Made by a program: the position numbers and the translations under genes. The notes below the pieces were generated by a model that saw only the letters and a program-made list of their open reading frames with translations, ran no database searches and was not told the origin of the DNA. Below, piece by piece: positions 32,764 to 44,462 of a stretch of DNA of 64,000 bases. This DNA is from Onchidella celtica. Its lineage: Eukaryota > Mollusca > Gastropoda > Systellommatophora > Onchidiidae. Each line of letters starts with the position of its first letter. Within the stretch, counting starts at the first letter, position 1. The stretch covers positions 30,166,688-30,230,687 of the forward strand of contig OZ007570.1 in assembly GCA_963931925.1 (NCBI GenBank), written 5' to 3'.

Positions 32764-33011
32764 CGATGGTGTCAGGAGCAAACCGGCCAAGTCGAAATAA
32801 GCAAATTTTACAGGAGAAGCAAAAAACTGCTGCTAAAACTAATGGGAAATGCACCTAGCCGGTTTGATCATATGCTTATTTTGAGTATCTCTACTGGATA
32901 ATGGTAACAGCTACTTTTACATATGATGCAGGATTCCAGGCTTCATAAATTGGTACTATATAAAGTAATATGAATTTTTTTAACTTGGCCGGTTTGCGCC
33001 TGACACCATCG
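32764..33011. mobile_element. MITE, 248 bp
   Basis: 29-bp inverted ends with one mismatch: CGATGGTGTCAGG(A/C) then GCAAACCGGCCAAGT at 32764-32792, complement at 32983-33011. Flanked by the direct repeat TGAT (32760-32763 and 33012-33015). No ORF. The superfamily is not determined. Confidence 0.8.
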
Positions 33012-35978
33012 TGATATTGATCTGGCAACTTTTGGTTGGTGAGGTGACCACACTGAGTTTCAGTCGGATCCAACTAGTCGGCTTGTAGTGTGCGAGGTCT
33101 CATTGAAACAGAGTCTGACGAACTTTGACAAAACGCCTTTTTTGATATTTGCGTGAAAATGTTTTATCTCATCCAAATTTTGGATAACCTTCCTGCCCCA
33201 ACGTCAATGCTAACTTAAAATTGATATTTTTAAAAAATGAATGTGAATGCGTTATCTTTCAAAACGCCTTGCTGGAGTGGGAGTCTGTCCGGCAATGACA
33301 AAATGTCTTTACTTTGACAGAACGCCGAAACATTCCGGCAGAGACGGACCTAAATTTTTGGAACCCTGAAGCTTGAACTCTTATGGGGCCCCTTCACAAC
33401 CAGCAACAATAAAGCAATATCGAACAAGGTCGAAAGGGCCTTGCTGCCATTGCAAAGATCTCGAGTCTATTCACTCATTAAAAAAAGTTTCTTCGAGGCC
33501 TCTCTGGGAATAATCATAGTACTAGCCGACCCGCGCAAGATAAATATTTCAGATTTTTTATAGGAAGCCCAACCGTATATCTAGATCTGGACTACATTAA
33601 AAGCAGCGTTTGGATTCGATGCAATGATATATAGAACTTACGTAGAATTACAAAGATGTGACTACATTGATTTTCGACCACCAATGTGTAAAGAGAGGTC
33701 GAGGACGTAATTTCCGGTCACACTTTTCGGTTCTTTCCGATGAAAATGCGTCTCAGTTTTTGCGGCTCAAAATTTTTTAGTATAAATAATAGTAAGGACT
33801 GATTTTTGTTCAAAATGAATGTGTCCACGTAAATCTTCGTCAAACACTGATGCAGTACACCAAGTTTCATAATTTTTGATGGCGTGGTCGCGAAGTTTTA
33901 GCTGCTTACAGGTTCACCCTCTAGCTCAATTACAGTAAGATATCTGCCTCTGTATTCAGGGAGAAGACTTGTGCAGGACGCTTGAGATGTCAAGGAACGT
34001 ACAGAGTGGCCAAAAGCCTTCAGAGGTGTAGATGGTCTGAAGGCGGTTTGCCAGGAGTTTGGGGCCTTCGTGATTGCTTCATATTCTTTCACAAAAAGCC
34101 TTCTGGTTTAAACTAAAATTAATCAGGCAATTAGATTTTTCTCATGGACCTTTGTCGTATGAGTGTCCGTCATATTAAATCTTCACATATCACAATGCCA
34201 CATGTTACATTAACTTTTTAAAAAATGTATTCCTGACCATTGGTAACATGGTTTTAATGTGCCAATGAACTAAATAATCAGCTTGTTTTCATTAACTTTT
34301 CCATGAATACCTAACATCTGGCAGAATCTGGACTACACGAAATCAGCAGTTTTATTTCAAGTGCTATAGTAAATTTTCATTCAAGTTTTACTCAGACCCT
34401 AAAAGGACATACATAATATTAGTTATTATAGGCCGAAAGTATGTTGGACTTTGAAATTGTCGGCATCTAGCTGGCATTGGTATGACTAATACTCGATTTT
34501 CTCAGCCAGCTCAGGGCATTTGATACTTTTTTCGAAGGGCTTGGACAAATCAGCCTCAGGGGACATTCTCTTTGTACCTGGTGACGAGAGAGGAACATAA
34601 CAACAGCCACCTCGCGCATTTGACGTCATGACTGGGCAAGCAATAGATACGTATATAGGATCATTTCACCCATCCTTCAGCTTTTTTTAACAAAGTGACA
34701 CGCCTCACCGACTTCATTATAAATTTGTCCTCGAATCTGTCTACCCGAACCATGCACTCCTACTTCAAAAAAGGATATTACACCGATATTATGAAAGTCG
34801 GGTACAAAGCTCATCACGGCACCTGCGTGTGGCATACAAAGGGTATCCGCATTGCAAAACTGGGAGTGGAAGAATGCGAACAGCGTTTGGGTTTTCAAAC
34901 TACACTAAAGTTATCACAAAGCCAGGTGCAGGCAAAGGTTATGCAAGTGCAGTTTGCAACCTTGGCATGATTAGGCTTAAGTGAGGCTACAACGCATGGA
35001 TGGGGGCTAAAGTACGTTTGTATTACAGTCTAAAATAATTTGAAATAAGTCAATAAATAATTCTGAAAGCGATATCATTATGTGAGAATGTAAATAATGT
35101 AATATTACATACAGAGATAACAAAATTGATCGAAGCTAATTACTCTGAAATGAAGGTTTTTTTGGTTCATGTGACAAAATGGCCAGTACCTATGCATGCA
35201 AAGATAAAAAGAAAAGGATTGCAGTATGCTAAACTCAAAGACGCACTGCACAGAACAGCCAAAACAGTAATTATAATTCCCACTATATATCCATTCCTTT
35301 GACTAAGTAAGTCAAAGTGTCCATCTCCTAAATCAGTATCGGTGGTTTTGGAGTTCTACTGGAATCTCAGTAATATTGTTATTTAACATCTTTGACTCGC
35401 CCTGTCCAATGTGTTACCTTCGGTCTCCCCTCCGTAAGTCTAGTGACGTGAACAGCATTGACATCTATGCGTTTAAGCAGTCAAACGTGAATCAGTCAAT
35501 CATAATGATATAGATTGGTTGGGGGGGGGGGGGGAGGAAGGGAGAGGCTTAAATGGCCTTCGAAAGACGGTGTGTAGTATTTAAAAGGCATGACCACTGA
35601 GAGGCTGTGTTGTAGACCAAGGGCGTTTTGTCACTGGACAACAAAGAAATGGAAGGTGTTTTACAATGATTAAAGGCGTTTTGTCTCAGGACACCCAGCG
35701 TCGCTGACGCTTTACCTCAGTTGAAGGCGTTCTGTCATTGCACATTTCAAGACAACAACGATGTGATTCCGTCTACAAAACGCTTTTTTCCTGACAGTTC
35801 ACAGGTTTTCATACCTATGCTAATAAAACTTCACAAGATTCCTTTTACTGTTGTACACTAAAACTTCACGTATTCTTTTACTGTTGTGCACAATGCCCAG
35901 ACACGCCGGGGACTGAATGGGATTGAGAAGGCGCTGGCGCCCATTTTAGGGTGGGTCACGACTCATTATTTGAGTCAT
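33012..35978. other. Gene-poor stretch
   Basis: Apart from the candidate exon at 33910-34102 no gene is supported. The motif AAAACGCC or its complement GGCGTTTTG recurs at about 33131, 33262, 35624, 35681 and 35776. A G-run lies at 35521-35533. Confidence 0.4.
33910..34102 (-). CDS. Candidate internal exon of an unknown host gene
   Basis: 193 nt on the minus strand bounded by AAACCAG at the acceptor side (AG at 34103-34104) and CCT|GTAAGC at the donor side (GT at 33908-33909). The single open frame encodes about 64 residues of ordinary protein composition (KEYEAITKAPNSWQTAF, RSLTSQASCTSLLPEYRGRY, LTVIELEGEP) and stops soon after the donor. The acceptor lacks a strong pyrimidine tract. I do not recognise the protein and found no neighbouring exons. 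It could also be a fossil of a repeat. Confidence 0.35.
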
Positions 35979-36025
35979 CGTGTTTGTAAACGGAGCAGCG
36001 TGTAGGCCTTTGTCTAAGAGAAAGT

Positions 36026-36026
<1 letters not shown>

Positions 36027-36121
<95 letters not shown>
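36027..36121. repeat. TATC tetranucleotide microsatellite
   Basis: About 24 uninterrupted TATC/CTAT units, breaking down into TATTC steps by 36122-36180. Confidence 0.97.
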
Positions 36122-36180
36122 TCCATCTATCTATTCTATTTATTCTATCTATCTATTCTATTTATCTTATCTTTCTAATC

Positions 36181-36735
36181 TGATATATTCTGATATATTC
36201 TGATCTGATATATTCTGATCTGATCTATTCTGATCTATTCTGATCTGATCTGATCTATTCTGTTCTGATCTATACTGATCTATTCTGATCTGATCTATAC
36301 TGATCTATTCTGATCTATTCTGATCTATTCTGATCTGATCGGATCTATTCTGATCTGATCGGATCTATTCTAATCCATTCTGATCTGATCTATTCTGATC
36401 TGATCGGATCTATTCTGATCTATTCTGATCTATTCTGATCTATTCGGATCTATTCTGATCTATTTCTATCTGATATATTCTGATCTAATATGATCTATTC
36501 TGGTCTGATCTGATCTATTCTGATCTATTCTGATCTATTCTGATTTATTCTGATTTGATCTATTCTGATCTGATCTGATCTGATCTATTCTGATCTGATC
36601 TGATCTATTCTGATCTGATCTGATCTGATCTATTCTGATCTGATCTGATCTGATCTATTCTGATCTGATCTGATCTGATCTATTCTGATCTGATCTGATC
36701 TGATCTGATCTATTCTGATCTGATCTGATCTGATC
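36181..36735. repeat. Pentanucleotide satellite of TGATC and TATTC
   Basis: About 555 bp built from two 5-mers, TGATC and TATTC, with few substitutions. Higher-order blocks such as TATTC followed by three or four TGATC recur towards the right end. The run lies between two TATC tracts, which suggests it grew from them. Confidence 0.95.
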
Positions 36736-36770
36736 CTATCTATCTATCTATCTATCAATCTATCTATCTA

Positions 36771-36804
<34 letters not shown>

Positions 36805-36937
36805 TTTATCTCTCTCTCGCTTCTCTCTCTCTCTTTCTATCTCTCTCTCCCTATCTGTCTCTATCTCTCTCTCTATCTGTTTCTATCACTGTCTCTCTCT
36901 CTCTCTCTGTCTCTCTAAGGTTTATCTGTCTGTCTGT

Positions 36938-36998
<61 letters not shown>
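36736..36998. repeat. TATC and TC microsatellite cluster
   Basis: TATC tracts at 36737-36805 and 36941-36997 flank about 110 bp of TC-rich repeats. Confidence 0.95.
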
Positions 36999-37830
36999 TC
37001 TCATCATCCGTTGCCTTCCCTCTGGGCTTACCCCACCCTCTTGCACCGTGTCATGCACATTAACACCATTGGCTTTACATTGTAGCTGTGGTGAGTTGTG
37101 TCGGTTGAATCAGTCTGGTGTTGTTGTTTTTTTTTCAACCCAGGAATTTTATTCAATTCTCATCCCCTCCAACCAATCTAAATCATTATCAGACAATCCT
37201 AATGTACGTGGACATGACATTCACGTTTGACTTCTTACGCACAGTAGGCAATGCTGTTCACGTCACTAGACTTACAGAGAGGAGGACAAGAGTAACACAT
37301 TCGAGAGGCGTTTTAAAGATGTTAATTAATGTTTATCGCAGACTGCCACAACATCGGCCCAATAAAAGATAGGCATTCGTTGCACCAGAACAGAAGAGTA
37401 CAACAAAATACAGAATGACAGAAAAAAAAAAGGGGGAGTGAATGTAAGACATTGGGTTTCCTACTGTGTTAAATAAACTAGGTTACACAAAATTAATCCA
37501 TATCAGCGATATCCTCTGTCTCAGTAAACGTGGTAGGCAGATTATTAACTAAATTAGCACATTTTTCTAAAACTAAACTTTGTTGTTGTTGTTTTTTTTT
37601 GACGTGAGATTGTTGAGTGTGTTGACGATTCCATCTCCTGTCCATTACGTAGTGGATTGTTTTAAATCAAATAATGTTTTCAATATTCGAGATGTCTCTT
37701 GCACGTGTCTTTCGTTTGGGTTGATTGATATGATCCGATCATACGCGGGCGAAAGTTTCATGGAACACAACCAGCATGCCCATAAAGGCCACATGGTCCA
37801 ATCGCCGAAATAATGACAGCATGATGAGCC
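36999..37830. other. Gene-free stretch
   Basis: No gene seen. Short frames only, with T-runs at 37126-37136 and 37591-37600 and an A-run at 37421. Confidence 0.5.
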
Positions 37831-37840
37831 TTTGCTTGTG

Positions 37841-38562
37841 TCATCATCATTGCCTTTCTCACCCTGGATCAGGGTATAGGCCACCAACAAACACTTTCCA
37901 TCCCTCTCTATCATGGGCCAGTCTCTTTACATTATTCCAAGTCTTTCCGCTTCGTTGCACATCATTTTCTCTGGCTCTTCTCCACGTTCCGCGCGGCCTT
38001 CCTCTTGATCTCTTGCCCTGGGGATTCCAATCCAATACCTTCTTCGCGATGCTGTTTCCTGGCCTCCTGAGAGTGTGGCCGATCCATCTCCATCGCCTCC
38101 TACCAATTTCCTCTCTGACTGGGCTCTGTCTTGTTCTTTTCCAAACAATTTCATTGCTGACCTTGTCTGTCCATCTGATCTTAAGTAGCTTCCTCAAACA
38201 TCTGTTGATGAAAACTTGGATTCTCTTTATGCAGGCCTGGGACGCATTCCAAGTCTCACATCCATACAACAGGACTGACTTCACGTTCGAGTTGAATATC
38301 CTCAGCTTTGTTTTTAGAGATATATCCTTGGTTCTCCAAATCTTGCTTAAGGATGTGAAAGCTGCCTGTGCCTTTCCAATTCGTGCTTTGACTTCTGCCT
38401 CTGTTCCTCCCTTATTGTCAATGATACTACCAAGATAGCAGAAGGACTCTACATCTTCCAGTGGTTGATCTCCTACTTTGACTTGTTCGCTTGGGGGTGC
38501 AACAATTTTTAGGACCTTCGACTTCGCAGGATGTATCCTCAATCCAATAGATTCTGAAATTT
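37841..38562 (-). pseudogene. 5'-truncated RTE-type LINE
   Basis: 722 bp flanked by perfect 10-bp duplications TTTGCTTGTG (37831-37840 and 38563-38572). The minus-strand frame encodes about 230 residues from the end of a LINE RT protein: ESFCYLGSIIDNKGGTEAEV, then RIFNSNVKSVLLYGCETW, RRWRWIGHTLRR and GRPRGTWRRA, ending shortly before an ATGATGA-type tail. The short 3' region and trinucleotide-like tail fit RTE-type LINEs. The RT active site and endonuclease were never copied, so it was dead on arrival. The frame has stayed open, suggesting a fairly recent insertion. Confidence 0.85.
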
Positions 38563-38572
38563 TTTGCTTGTG

Positions 38573-39600
38573 TGCAGATGGATAAATGGTCGTGCCCGTG
38601 GCAGATTGACTATGAAACTAATGGAGTGACCCCAAATTTAGGTGCCGAGTTAGGACATTTTGCTGACTACATCTACAAGAATTACATTGCATGAAAACAC
38701 CAGATTCTTACCAAATCTGTGGGCGAGTCAAGACTCGACATTATGAATAAAGAATGCTTGTGGGAGTTTTCACAGTCATTTTGCCAAATATTTTAACTTT
38801 CCACGTTCCAACATATTTGAATTTTTATCTAGATTAAAAGATGAACAGGATAAAACATCAATTAAATTGAGGTGTAGCCAAGACGAAGAACTTCCAAGAA
38901 GGAAAAGAGACAAAGAGAAAGAGAGCGTGCAATAAGAGACGATATAATTTCAAATTACAGATCTGGAAACTGATGCAAGATGAGTTTTTGAAATAACTTG
39001 CTTACAGAATGTTGCCAGAGAATTTGTAAATATCCATAATATGCATTTTATCAAATAAATAATATATCAATTTTCAATGCAATCTCCTAAAATCTCCATT
39101 TTATCCTGACAAAACTCCTCCTTCCACATCCCACGTGGTAAGCAGGGGGCAATATGAAACAAAACTGGTACCTTGAGTCAATCTTGTTTCCTGGCTAACG
39201 AAAGAGGTCTTGTGTATCTTTATCTCCAAGACTCACTTGACATTTCACAAAACGATACCGCAGTCCGAATCACCGGCCCCCTTTTTTCAGTCGAGCTTTT
39301 CTCCGTCCTTTGACGTTTTGAACAATGACCTTACTTTTTTTGCTTCGCCCAGTACGTGTTCGAATACGGATATTTACAATTGGACCGGCCGTTTTTTTTT
39401 TTTGTTTGTTTAGGAGCTGTCGGCGAGTGACGTCATAATTGCGTAATAGGAGTGAACACCGGAGATTTTTTCTGAACCCCGTCGTGCGCCACTGAGACCT
39501 TTTGGTGCGGAGGCAAGATTACGAGACGATATATTGCTGTCGTTCCTGATCACCGCATGCCTTGGTGTGCTGATATATTCATATTTATTATGTCACAACA
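38573..39600. other. Gene-free stretch
   Basis: No supported gene or clear repeat. T-runs at 39323 and 39393-39403. Confidence 0.5.
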
Positions 39601-39848
39601 GTGAAAACGAGAGAGAGAGATGGGGGGAGAGAGGGGAGGGAGAGAGAGAGAAAGGGAGAGAGAGAGAGAGAAAGGGAGAGAAAAAGAGAGAGAACGGGAG
39701 AGTGAGAGAGACAGAGAAAGGGGGAGAGAGAGAGAGAGAGAAAGGGAGAGAGAGAGGGGGGAGAGGGGATGGAGAGAGAGAAAGCTGGAAAGAGAGAGAG
39801 AAAGGGAGAGAGAGAGAGAAAGAGGAAGGGGGAGAGAGAGGGAGGGAG
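39601..39848. repeat. GA-rich microsatellite
   Basis: About 245 bp of (GA)n with GGGAGAG and AAAGGGA interruptions. All frames through it are low-complexity and not genes. Confidence 0.95.
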
Positions 39849-39988
39849 TTTGGTTTTTTTTTCGTGCCCTGTGGATCAGTAATCATATCTGTTTGTATGA
39901 AATGCGTTGCTATATTTCATTTATATATTATTAATGTGAGGAAAAGACGGAGAAAACGAACTTCATATTTTTCACAATTATAAAAATT

Positions 39989-40735
39989 ACTAGCTGAATT
40001 CCCGGCCCTGCCCGGGATAAATCGATTTATTAGTTTCAGTTCTGGGTGATTATTATGGATCTGCTTCATGTTACCTGTTCCTTTAGCTTTATTTTATTTT
40101 TGTTTGTTTGTTTGTTTGTTTTTAGATACGTTTTACTGCTCTCCCTTTGCGCACTGACGTTCTGCGCGTCCCGCCAGCACCCATCAAATTATGGCTATGA
40201 ATGATTTGCGCACGGGTTAGTTTGTTTGCACATCGCAGGAAGTGATAACGGCATGTGTTAATGGAAAAGAAATATTATAATATTTTCCTAGGAGTATTGA
40301 AAACACAAACCTGTACTTTTGGCCCGCAGCGTCAATCTCCCAATTCCAGACCCTTTCTTTTTCCTAGTCTAGGCACATTGAGAACACACAAAGTTTCATA
40401 CTTGATAGTCTTAGAACTCAATCTCATCATTCAAACCAGTCCTAACCGGAAGTTGTTTTGTGAGTGTGATACAGATACCGGAATCAATCTCAGTTACGTA
40501 CATTTGCCGAAAAAATAGATTGAACGCCAATGTGTCGCAACCTAGAAACTAATGCAAACGTTCTGCGAGTTATTAATTTTTTTGGTATTTTTTGTGCCGG
40601 TGTGACCCGGGGACACAACCACGGTCTATACTAAGCGCTGTATAAAATCTGAGGGCCACCAAATCAGCATTAACGGAGGAGTAGCGAAAGGCGCGCTGCA
40701 ATTGTCGTAAGGTTTCACTTTTATTAGTATAGATA
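39989..40735 (+). repeat. Dispersed repeat with hairpin head, plus copy
   Basis: Begins ACTAGCTGAATTCCCGGCCC followed by TGCCCGGGATAAAT and ends TTTTATTAGTATAGATA. The head and first 140 bp match the minus-strand copy at 21902-22059. Similar ACTAGCTG...TTAGTATAGAT ends are common in invertebrate repeats, but I cannot name the family. No ORF. Confidence 0.65.
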
Positions 40736-40871
40736 ACATATTCTTATTATTGACAAAGGAATGGAGTATTTAATGCTCGGGGTTGTCATGTATTGTCCCA
40801 GTTTGAACTCTGAATTGGTTGTCACATCCCATCAAAGTACACCGATTCAGCTTTTTTTTTAAAAATCACAC

Positions 40872-42285
40872 TAGATGAGGTTCCCGGCATTATCCGGGAT
40901 AAACCTGTGAACCCATCGTTTTCTCTTTTTGGTCTAGAAAGCTTCCCATATTCTATAGTTTTAGGACAGATTTTGTACGCACCAGAGCACTATGCACTCT
41001 TTCTTGGTAGGGAAACTGCGCGCACCGAATTGAGCGCGTATTAATACATCGTTCCTGGTGCGGTTGGCTTACTACAGGGAGCCAAAACAAAGATCATTGT
41101 ATTTTACATTTTTGCGGCTTTTAATTTAAAAATATCTGAAACTTGAATCAACATAATCGGTCGATACTAAAGCGATTGGACTGGATTCGTCGACACTTCG
41201 GAAATATAACTTCATAATTGTTGAAACTGTCATTTAGGCTCTAGCGTTGAGCAAAAAAAGGGTCAAAATTGCACCACAATGAATTACTCCCACCACTATT
41301 TTTTTTTTTTTTTTTAATAGATGAAGTTCCCGGCATTATCCGAGATAAACCTGTGAGTCCACCGTTCTCTCTTTTTTTTTTTTTTTGGTCTAGAAAGCTC
41401 CCCATATTATTCTACAGTCGTACCAGAGGGTATAGATCTAAATCTATACTCTGTGGTCGTACTACAGATTCTATGCGCCCCAGAGCACTACGCACTCATT
41501 TCTTATGGGGAAATTGTGCGCACCGAATTGAACGCGTATTAATATCGTTTCCGGTGCGATGGGCTCATTACAGGGAGCCAAAACAAAGATCATTGTATTT
41601 TACATTTTTACAACTTTTTATTTAAAACCACTTGAAATTTGAATCGACACAATCGCTCGATACAAAAGCGATTGGGCTGGATTAGTTGACACTTTAGAAA
41701 ATTAATTTTATAATTTTTGAAACTGTCATTTAGGCTGTAGAATCGAGCAAAAAATGGGGCAAAATTGCACTACAATCAATCACTCCCACCATTATTTTTT
41801 TTTATAATACTAGATGAAGTTCCCGGTATTATCCGGGATAAAGCTGTGAATCCACCATTCTATGTCTCTCTTTGGTCTAGAAAGCTTCCCATAATTATTC
41901 TACAGTCTTACCAGGGAGTATAGATTTAGCTGGTCTTACTAAAGATTTCATGCGCACCAGAGCACTACGCACCCATTTCTGGTACGAAAAGTGCACGCAC
42001 CGAAATGAACGCGTATTAACACATTGTTTCCGGTGCGATGGGCTTACTACAGGGAGCTCAAGCAAAGATCATTGTATTTTACATTTTTGCAACTTTTTAT
42101 TTAAAATACGCGAAACTTGAATCAACGCAATCGATCGATACAAAAGCGATTGGTCTGGATCAGTTGACATTTAAGAAAATTAATTATATTATTTTTGAAA
42201 CTGTCATTTAGGCTGTAGCGTCGAGCAAAAAAAGGGCCAAAATTGCACCACAATGAATTACTCCCACCACTATTATAATATATAA
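40872..42285 (+). repeat. Hairpin-headed tandem repeat, three units of 446-493 bp
   Basis: Units start at 40872, 41318 and 41811, each with TAGATGA(G/A)GTTCCCGG and a CCGGG partner forming a 5-bp-stem hairpin, then AAACCTGTGA. Shared blocks include GGTCTAGAAAGCT, CACCAGAGCACTA, GCGTATTAA, TACAGGGAGCCAAAACAAAG, CAAAGATCATTGTATTTTAC, AACTGTCATTTAGGCT and ATTACTCCCACCACTATT, ending in a T-run. A minus-strand piece of the same repeat lies at 63813-64000. No ORF. Confidence 0.9.
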
Positions 42286-42783
42286 TAAGAAGATAATATT
42301 AATAAGATAAAACATTTTCCTAGATAAACTTGAGAAAATGTGACTTTGAATTACTGAAAGTTGTGATACTGATTTTCCTTTGATTTTACATGTCCTTGAA
42401 AAATAAAATCATTACTATAAACACGTAATTATGGGCAGTAATTTTTTAATGAGCATTAATTTGTGGAAGAGGTGTGCGCTTCAAATCCCACCTGCTACAT
42501 GTAATGCGTGAAACATAAAAATATTAGACACAAAGTTATTTGAAACCCAAGTAGGCACAAAGTGAAACTTCCACAAAAAAAACAAACCGTTAGAACCGAC
42601 GAACCATGAACACAGGTAATATGACAATACAATAACCACGCGCACACCAGCTGTCATTTATCATTGTGATCTTTTGACTCGTCCTGAGAATGATCCAGTT
42701 GACTGACAGATTGTTTTCTTGACTTTTACTGTAGATGTCGTCGCTAGCTGCTCTTTGCATTAAGTTCACAAGCAGGAACAGAC
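42286..42783. other. Gene-free stretch
   Basis: AT-rich sequence with no gene seen. Confidence 0.5.
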
Positions 42784-43545
42784 ATGGGAGGGGGGAGAGG
42801 GGGAGAGAAAGAATGAGAAAGAGACCGTGGAGAGACAGAGGGAGAGGGGAGAGAGGGGGAGAGAAAGAAAGAGAGAGATCATGGAGAGACAGAAAAAGGG
42901 GGGAGAGAAAGAAAAAGACCGTGGAGAGAGAGAGGGGGAGAGAAAGAAAGAGGGAGAGAGACCTTGGAGAGATGGGGAGAGGGGGAGAGAAAGAAAGAGA
43001 GAGAGAGACCTTGGAGAGAGATAGGGGAGAGGGGAGAGAAAGAAAGAGAGAGAGACCTTGGAGAGAGATAGGGGAGAGGGGAGAGAAAGAAAGAGAGAGA
43101 CCTTGGAGAGAGATAGGGGAGAGGGGAGAGAAAGAAAGAGAGAGACCTAGGAGAGAGATAGGGGAGAGGGGAGAGAGAGAAAGAAAGAGAGACCTTGGAG
43201 AGAGATAGGGGAGAGAAAGAAAGAGAGACCGTGGAGAGAGGGGAAAGGGGAGAGAAAGAAAGAGAGAGACCTTGGAGAGAGATAGGGGAGAGGGGAGAGA
43301 AAGAAAGAGAGAGACCTTGGAGAGAGATAGGGGAGAGGGGAGAGAAAGAACGTGGAGAGAGAAGGAGGGAGAGTGGAGAGAAAGAAAGAGAGAGACCGTG
43401 GAGAGCGAGGGAGGGAGAGTGGAAAGAAAGAAAGAGAGAGACCGTGGAGAGAGAGGGTGGGAGAGGGGAGAGAAAGAAAGGGAGAGACCGTGGAGAGAGA
43501 GAGAGAGTGGGGAGAGACAGAAACAGAGAGAGGGGGAAGAGAGAT
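42784..43545. repeat. GA-rich minisatellite, about 45-bp unit
   Basis: Purine-rich array with a recurring unit of about 45 bp: GAGAGACCTTGGAGAGAGA, TAGGGGAGAGGGGAGAG and AAAGAAAGA. Because 45 is a multiple of three, long frames stay open on both strands (repeated ERPWREIGERGEKER or Ser/Leu-rich). They have no sign of being genes. Confidence 0.93.
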
Positions 43546-43549
43546 TATT

Positions 43550-43640
43550 CAGCCAGCAACCGATGTGTAGGAATAACATCGTTTGCACATGGAAATGGCA
43601 TCGTTCCTACGTAAATCCGCTGTTTACGACATCGCGCAGG
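43550..43640 (+). repeat. Dispersed repeat, SINE- or MITE-like, copy 2
   Basis: CAGCCAGCAACC, GTTTGCACATGGAAATGGCA, TCGTTCCTACGTAAATCCGC and TGTTTACGACATCGCGC match 20688-20800 and the minus strand of 59790-59885. Short local repeats of GTCAGTTTGAGGTATGGAA follow at 43640-43730. Confidence 0.7.
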
Positions 43641-44437
43641 CGTCAGTATGAGGTATGGAATCCAATTGTAACGTCAGTTTGAGGTATGGAACCCGCTCCA
43701 ATTGTAATGTCAGTTTGAGGTATGGAAGCAAATTGTTTCATGACTTTTAAAGGATTAATGGCCCATAGAAGATAAATACAATGTTTTTTTCATAACATAT
43801 TTATGTATCCATAATAACTTCCGTAAGTACCACGTAAATTTTATTTCAGCAAAGGTTTCACTTTTATGTTTTGAACTCTTCTCCTTTGACTGTTGGCTGC
43901 AATATGCAAGCACTGCGACTGATTTTCTGTCTTTACAATACTAAGGAATGTGACAGGTGGCCTAACTTATCTGAGTCCGCCTTTTTGCCTCGACAGATAC
44001 GGCAGCCTATTCTCATTCTCTTGCATTGTTCACATTCCCCTACTGATCCATGATAGCGTGAATCGGAGGCCGCGAGTAGGAAATGTGAGATTCACTGAGC
44101 CCCATTGATTTTTGCTTGGACTGCCGACCCATCACGCTTACAGCCTGCCGCCGCCCCTTCCGCGAGTCTGCCTGCTGTCTGCCTGTCCCCCATTGAACAA
44201 TCCACCGGCATCGTTGTGCTATCTCCTGCCGGCTTCCCACGGCTATACGTTATTTTATTCCAGTCTGAGTGAGTTTGACAGTGCTGTACTACACTTGTTC
44301 ACGAGGCTGTGATGTTTCTTAGGCAACTAAATCAACAGAGAACGTTTTAAGTGTTCGTGTGACTGAAAACGCGTGCGTTTGGATGTGTGTGTATTTTTGT
44401 GTGGTGGTGCGCTGCTGTCCGGCGAAGTGGAGTTTAC

Positions 44438-44445
44438 TATAAAAG
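44438..44445 (+). promoter_or_regulatory. TATA box of the candidate dehydrogenase gene
   Basis: TATAAAAG lies 25 bp before a TTCACT start-site-like motif (A at 44463) and 75 bp before the exon ATG. The spacing fits a TATA-driven RNA polymerase II promoter. Confidence 0.5.
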
Positions 44446-44462
44446 CAAAACCAGCAGGATTC

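Noticed and set aside
39601-39886. Overlapping frames of 97-149 codons over the GA tract
   Set aside because: Low-complexity translation of (GA)n on both strands.
40872-40915. Possible hammerhead ribozyme at the head of the tandem units
   Set aside because: CTAGATGAG, then a GC stem, then ATAAAC vaguely recalls CTGATGAG-stem-GAAA, but the conserved core does not match and I found no partner strands for the other helices. A covariance scan could overturn this.
42784-43545. Long open frames of Arg/Glu-rich or Ser/Leu-rich protein up to 330 codons
   Set aside because: They follow from a purine-rich minisatellite with a 45-bp period. No complexity, start context or homologous family supports a gene.
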